A DNA stretch of 64,000 nt, taken from positions 1 through 64,000 of the forward strand of contig CAZDSS010000001.1 of the NCBI GenBank assembly GCA_964508185.1. Direction: 5' to 3'. This document shows, one piece after another, positions 60,923 through 64,000 of this stretch. This DNA is from CAZDSS01 sp964508185 (GTDB lineage Bacteria; Pseudomonadota; Alphaproteobacteria; Sphingomonadales; Govanellaceae). Below the pieces are notes generated by a model. That model searched no databases and was not told where the DNA came from. It was given only the letters and a program-made list of their open reading frames with translations. The position numbers were made by a program, and so were the translations under genes. Numbering within the stretch: the first letter of the stretch is position 1; each line of letters opens with the position of its first letter.

Positions 60923-62044
60923 ATGGTTTACCATCTACAGCACGAAATGTTGCCCAAGCACACGGCGGACGAGATCGCCCGCTCGCACTACGTCCTGTCG
61001 CTGAAGCGCTATCTCATGCGGCATGTGCGTTCGGGCAACGTGGCCGCCTATGAGAACGAGGGCAAGCATCTTTTCAAGGAGAAGTACGGCCGCGAGCCGC
61101 AGACGGCGGAGGAGGCCGAAGAAGCCCTGCTCATGACGCCCCATTTCCAGATGTGGTCGTCGCTCAATCGCTCGTCGCAGGAGCTGATGTGGCGCGTGGT
61201 GGGCGAAGGCATCTATCGCGACATGGACCGCATGGAAGCGGCGGCGGAACGCCTCATCAACAATCCGAACAAGAAGGGATCGCTCAATCTCGATCCGGAT
61301 TTCGATCCGGTCCCGGGCTATCCCATGCATCACATCCATCTGCAGCCCGAAGGATATCTGCGCGAGGATGACGGCAAGAGCGTCGTCGCCGGCGCCTTCT
61401 ACGAGGCGGGCGGGCGCATCTATTCCATGGGCCGCGGCATGGAGGCCAAGGACAGCAAGGCCGGCGCCGTGATCGCCTTCCTCAAGGAACTGCGTCCCGG
61501 CTGGCAGCCGAAGCGCATTCTCGACATGGGCTGCTCGGCGGGCGGCGCCTCCACTGTCTATCCTGGCGAGTTTCCGGAAGCGGAAGTCCACGCCGTGGAT
61601 CTCGGGGCCAGCATGCTGCGCTATGCCCATGCCCGGGCCGAGGCGCTGGGCGCGCCGGTCCATTTCCATCAGATGGACGCGGGCAACACCTCCTTCCCGG
61701 ACGGGCATTTCGACCTCATCGTGTCGCACAACCTGCTGCACGAGATCTCGGATGAGAAGCGCAAGGAAATCGCCCGCGAGACCCTGCGTCTCCTCGCGCC
61801 CGGCGGCATCGCCATCCATCAGGACGTGGACATCCTGAACCGTGGCAAGACCCTTGGCGAAGCGGCCGAGCGCGCCTGGGACCTGCGCTTCAACAACGAG
61901 CCCTACTGGGTCATGTACGCCAACTGCGACCTCCGGAGCGAGCTCATCGCGGCGGGCTTCCCGGAAAACAAGACCTGGGAACAGCGCGTCCGCAAGACGG
62001 ACGGCCCCGGCTTCTGGTACGCCTGGATCGCCGAGAAGGATTGA
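60923..62044 (+). CDS. SAM-dependent class I methyltransferase
   Basis: 373-residue protein. An N-terminal helical region of about 185 residues precedes a Rossmann methyltransferase with the SAM loop RILDMGCSAGGASTVYP at about residue 193, an acidic VHAVDLGASMLRYAHARAEAL and the post-motif FDLIVSHNLLHEISDEKRKEIARETLRLLAPGG. The N-terminal part has no motif I recognise. Last gene of the operon, 11 bases after the 2Fe-2S subunit; a terminator follows. It may methylate the product of the redox enzymes, but being cytoplasmic it would act before export or after re-import. Target unknown. Confidence 0.85.
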   Translation: MVYHLQHEMLPKHTADEIARSHYVLSLKRYLMRHVRSGNVAAYENEGKHLFKEKYGREPQTAEEAEEALLMTPHFQMWSSLNRSSQELMWRVVGEGIYRDMDRMEAAAERLINNPNKKGSLNLDPDFDPVPGYPMHHIHLQPEGYLREDDGKSVVAGAFYEAGGRIYSMGRGMEAKDSKAGAVIAFLKELRPGWQPKRILDMGCSAGGASTVYPGEFPEAEVHAVDLGASMLRYAHARAEALGAPVHFHQMDAGNTSFPDGHFDLIVSHNLLHEISDEKRKEIARETLRLLAPGGIAIHQDVDILNRGKTLGEAAERAWDLRFNNEPYWVMYANCDLRSELIAAGFPENKTWEQRVRKTDGPGFWYAWIAEKD

Positions 62045-62063
62045 TCGGCGGCGAACCTGAAAC

Positions 62064-62101
62064 AAAAGGCCTCCCGGAGCGATCCGGGAGGCCTTTTTCG
62101 T
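62064..62101 (+). terminator. Rho-independent terminator of the Mo-hydroxylase operon
   Basis: Eleven-base-pair stem GGCCTCCCGGA / TCCGGGAGGCC with loop GCGA, flanked by AAAA upstream and TTTTT downstream: bidirectional in form, so it may also end the convergent minus-strand peptide-binding gene. Confidence 0.92.
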
Positions 62102-62120
62102 TGGGTATGTCGGAAAAGGC

Positions 62121-63647
62121 TCAGCGCCGCGGCGACTTCGAGATCAGGTGATATTCGGGAACGCGGTTCGCAAGCTCCACGTTCGACAGTTCCGGACGGC
62201 GGCCGAAGAAGTCGAGCTGCTCGACGAGGAACAGGCTCGGCGCCTTTTCGTGGAACTCGCGGGCAAGCCGCATCATGATCTCGTGCCGCTCGGGCTCGGG
62301 GGTCTCGGCGGCGGCCTTGATGAGCGGCACCATGGATTCGTCGCAGAAGAACGGATTGCGCTTGAGGCAGGAGAAATTCTCCATGGGCCGGATGGCGTCG
62401 TTGTAGGGCGCCGCCGACCAGGACAGCCCGAAGGCGTCGCTCAGCCAGTTGTTGGATGTGTAGTTGCGCAGGAACGTGGGGAAGGGCATGGCGCGCATCT
62501 CGGCCCGCACTCCCACCTGCCGCAGGTCATAGGCCACCGCCTGGAAGATCTGGGCGTCGGCGGGCAAGGAATCCACCACCACCTCGATCACCATGGAGAA
62601 GCCGTCGGGATACCCCGCCTCAGCAAGCAGCGCCCGCGCCTTCTCGGGATCATAGGGATAGGGCTGCACCTCCGGATTGTAGCCGTAGGTGGTGCGCGAC
62701 GCGGGCTGGCCCGACGCGTCCGCGAAGCCGCGAAGCAGGATCTTCGCGAGCTGTTCCTTGTTCACCGCGTAATTCAGCGCCTGGCGCACGCGCTGGTCCT
62801 TCAGGGGCGCATTGTCCGGCCGCTCGGTGAGGAAGGCGATCGCCATCACCTGCATGGAAGGCTGCACGGTGCTGGGGATGCCGCGCGCGTTCAGAAGATC
62901 CATCTCGTCGACGCCGGTCTTGGCAAGGTCGGCGTCGCCCGAAATCAGCGCCTGCACCCGCGCCGCGGTCTCGGCGAGCTCGATGAATTCCAGCTCCTCC
63001 ACGATGGGCTTGCGCCAGCTGTGGGGATTGGCGACGAGATAGGCGCGGCGGCTGCGCTCGTTCCAGTTGAGGAGATGATAGGACCCGGTGCCCGAAGGCT
63101 TCCGCGCGAATTCCGTGGGGCCGAGCTCCGCCCAGGCGCGCGGCGCGACGATCGGAACCGAGGCCATGCGCTTGTGCAGGATGGCGTCCGGCACCTTGGT
63201 GGTGATCACCAGGCTGTGGGGATTTTCCACCTCCACCTTCTCGAAATGGCGGATGCGGGCGCCGATCACCGTGATGCGGCCCTGTTCCGACATCAGCCAT
63301 TCGATATTGGCGCGCACCGCTTCCGCATCGAAGGGCTCGCCGTTGGAGAAGGCGGTGTCCGTCCGCAGCCGGAAGCGCCAGCGCAGCGGATCGAGATGCT
63401 CCCAGGACAGGGCGAGCGCGGGCGACACCTCGCCCGCGGGGTTGAGGCGCGTCAGGCCGTCGAACAGCGCCATCCATACATAGCTGCTGGGCGTGCCGTC
63501 GGCCATGTAGGGATTGCCCCAGCTCGGCGGCAGGGACGGCACGGCGACGCGGATGCGCTCGGCGGCCGCGGGCAGGGAGACGATCGCGGCAAGGGCGAGG
63601 CCGGCGGCAGCCCGCGCAAAGCCGCGGAGGAAATCTCTCAGGCTCAC
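62121..63647 (-). CDS. Peptide/solute ABC transporter substrate-binding protein (SBP family 5)
   Basis: 508-residue periplasmic binding protein of the DppA/OppA family. A signal peptide (MSLRDFLRGFARAAAGLALAAIVSLPAAA) is followed by SYVWMALFDGLTRLNPAGEVSPALALSWEHLDPLRWRFRLRTDTAFSNGEPFDAEAVRANIEWL, the family signature. No lipobox cysteine is seen, as expected for a Gram-negative protein. Its start overlaps the end of the ABC ATPase gene by four bases, so it belongs to a separate importer that extends past the right edge, and may also serve the permeases at 52-54 kb. Ligand unknown: peptides, opines or nickel-like chelates are all family options. Confidence 0.9.
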   Translation of the reverse strand: MSLRDFLRGFARAAAGLALAAIVSLPAAAERIRVAVPSLPPSWGNPYMADGTPSSYVWMALFDGLTRLNPAGEVSPALALSWEHLDPLRWRFRLRTDTAFSNGEPFDAEAVRANIEWLMSEQGRITVIGARIRHFEKVEVENPHSLVITTKVPDAILHKRMASVPIVAPRAWAELGPTEFARKPSGTGSYHLLNWNERSRRAYLVANPHSWRKPIVEELEFIELAETAARVQALISGDADLAKTGVDEMDLLNARGIPSTVQPSMQVMAIAFLTERPDNAPLKDQRVRQALNYAVNKEQLAKILLRGFADASGQPASRTTYGYNPEVQPYPYDPEKARALLAEAGYPDGFSMVIEVVVDSLPADAQIFQAVAYDLRQVGVRAEMRAMPFPTFLRNYTSNNWLSDAFGLSWSAAPYNDAIRPMENFSCLKRNPFFCDESMVPLIKAAAETPEPERHEIMMRLAREFHEKAPSLFLVEQLDFFGRRPELSNVELANRVPEYHLISKSPRR

Positions 63648-64000
63648 GACAACAATCCTCTTTCCTTCATCGCTTGCGGGTAGAGGCAGGCGGTCTTCTG
63701 GGCGGGGCCCATATTGCGCAGGGCGACGGGCGTCGTGGCGCAGTCGGGTTTCGACAGCGGGCAGCGGCTCATGAAGGCGCAGCCCGCAGGCGGCGCGAAG
63801 GGCGAGGGCGGCTCGGCCGGCAGCAGGAACGAGCCGCGCCAGCTTCCGGGCTCCGGCTCGGGCGACGCCTGAATGAGCGAAAGCGTATAGGGATGCTGGG
63901 GATTGGCGATCACCTCCCTGGTCGGCCCTTCCTCCACCACCTGGCCCGCATACATCACCACCAGCCGGTCGGCGAAATGGTAAAGCAGCGCAAGGTCATG
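63644..64000 (-). CDS. Peptide ABC transporter ATPase, C-terminal part (runs off right edge)
   Basis: About 118 residues from the His loop HDLALLYHFADRLVVMYAGQVVEEGPTREVIANPQHPYTLSLIQASPEPEPGS to the stop, with the oligopeptide extension CAFMSRCPLSKPDC. It is the C-terminus of an OppD/DppF-type ATPase; the Walker motifs are beyond base 64000. It is translationally coupled (ATGA overlap) to the binding protein behind it. Confidence 0.9.
   Translation of the reverse strand, partial: HDLALLYHFADRLVVMYAGQVVEEGPTREVIANPQHPYTLSLIQASPEPEPGSWRGSFLLPAEPPSPFAPPAGCAFMSRCPLSKPDCATTPVALRNMGPAQKTACLYPQAMKERGLLS

Noticed and set aside
1..64000. CRISPR arrays, tRNA or rRNA genes, insertion sequences
   Set aside because: No regularly spaced repeats, cloverleaf-like or rRNA-like sequences, transposase motifs or terminal inverted repeats were seen in the intergenic regions.

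Overview
The window is a 64 kb, GC-rich stretch of an alphaproteobacterial chromosome, drawn mostly from an accessory catabolic and transport region. The class is suggested by the housekeeping edge (rpoH next to rluD, then a small single-pass membrane protein and a JAMM metallopeptidase), by DUF3618 and holin-like envelope proteins, and by four large TonB-dependent receptors (TBDRs) of the type abundant in sphingomonads, caulobacters and kordiimonads. The genus cannot be fixed from sequence alone. A 10-base run of N at 51826-51835 shows that this is a draft scaffold, and the oppD-type gene around it is mis-joined.

Layout. 1-12.4 kb is mostly housekeeping: partial rpoH, rluD, a membrane protein plus JAMM peptidase pair, a thiolase/OB-fold pair, a GNAT-nitrilase fusion, an SDR, an NTF2-like protein, a four-gene minus-strand envelope group that includes a 21-residue membrane peptide, a threonine dehydratase-like enzyme, topoisomerase IB and a DUF72 protein. 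12.5-22.5 kb holds an AraC regulator, a GMC oxidoreductase, TBDR 1, an aldehyde dehydrogenase, two amidohydrolases (one exported, one cytoplasmic) and a MocA-like nucleotidyltransferase. 22.5-29.6 kb holds a GntR/UTRA regulator, an aldehyde dehydrogenase and FAD monooxygenase operon divergent from a maleate-isomerase-like enzyme, and TBDR 2. 29.8-33.3 kb is TBDR 3 with an unrecognised multi-pass membrane protein.

33.7-40.7 kb is two divergent operons. The minus strand has two allantoinase/cyclic-imidase-like deacetylases, an isochorismatase-fold amidase and an HMG-CoA-lyase-type enzyme. The plus strand has a CaiB-type CoA-transferase and a paralogous LeuC/LeuD-type hydro-lyase. Read together they suggest an undescribed route: cyclic imide -> half-amide -> unsaturated diacid (citraconate type) -> citramalate -> citramalyl-CoA -> pyruvate + acetyl-CoA. 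41-50.3 kb has TBDR 4, a three-gene ABC-2 transporter, an aldehyde dehydrogenase, a heme-oxygenase-like putative diiron oxidase and an SDR. 50.3-55.5 kb is a minus-strand dipeptide/oligopeptide ABC importer and an MFS exporter.

55.8-62.0 kb is a five-gene operon centred on a Tat-exported molybdenum hydroxylase: large subunit, SUMF1-fold protein without FGE cysteines, Tat-exported flavin amine oxidase, 2Fe-2S subunit and SAM methyltransferase. It ends in a strong terminator. The window closes with a peptide-binding protein and a partial ABC ATPase on the minus strand.

Several promoters between 23 and 56 kb carry related AT-rich elements. The clearest pair is 18/20 identical, in opposite orientation, in front of TBDR 4 and of the ABC ATPase. 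This points to a shared local regulator, possibly the GntR protein at 22.5 kb. All functions are read from motifs and context; no database search was possible.
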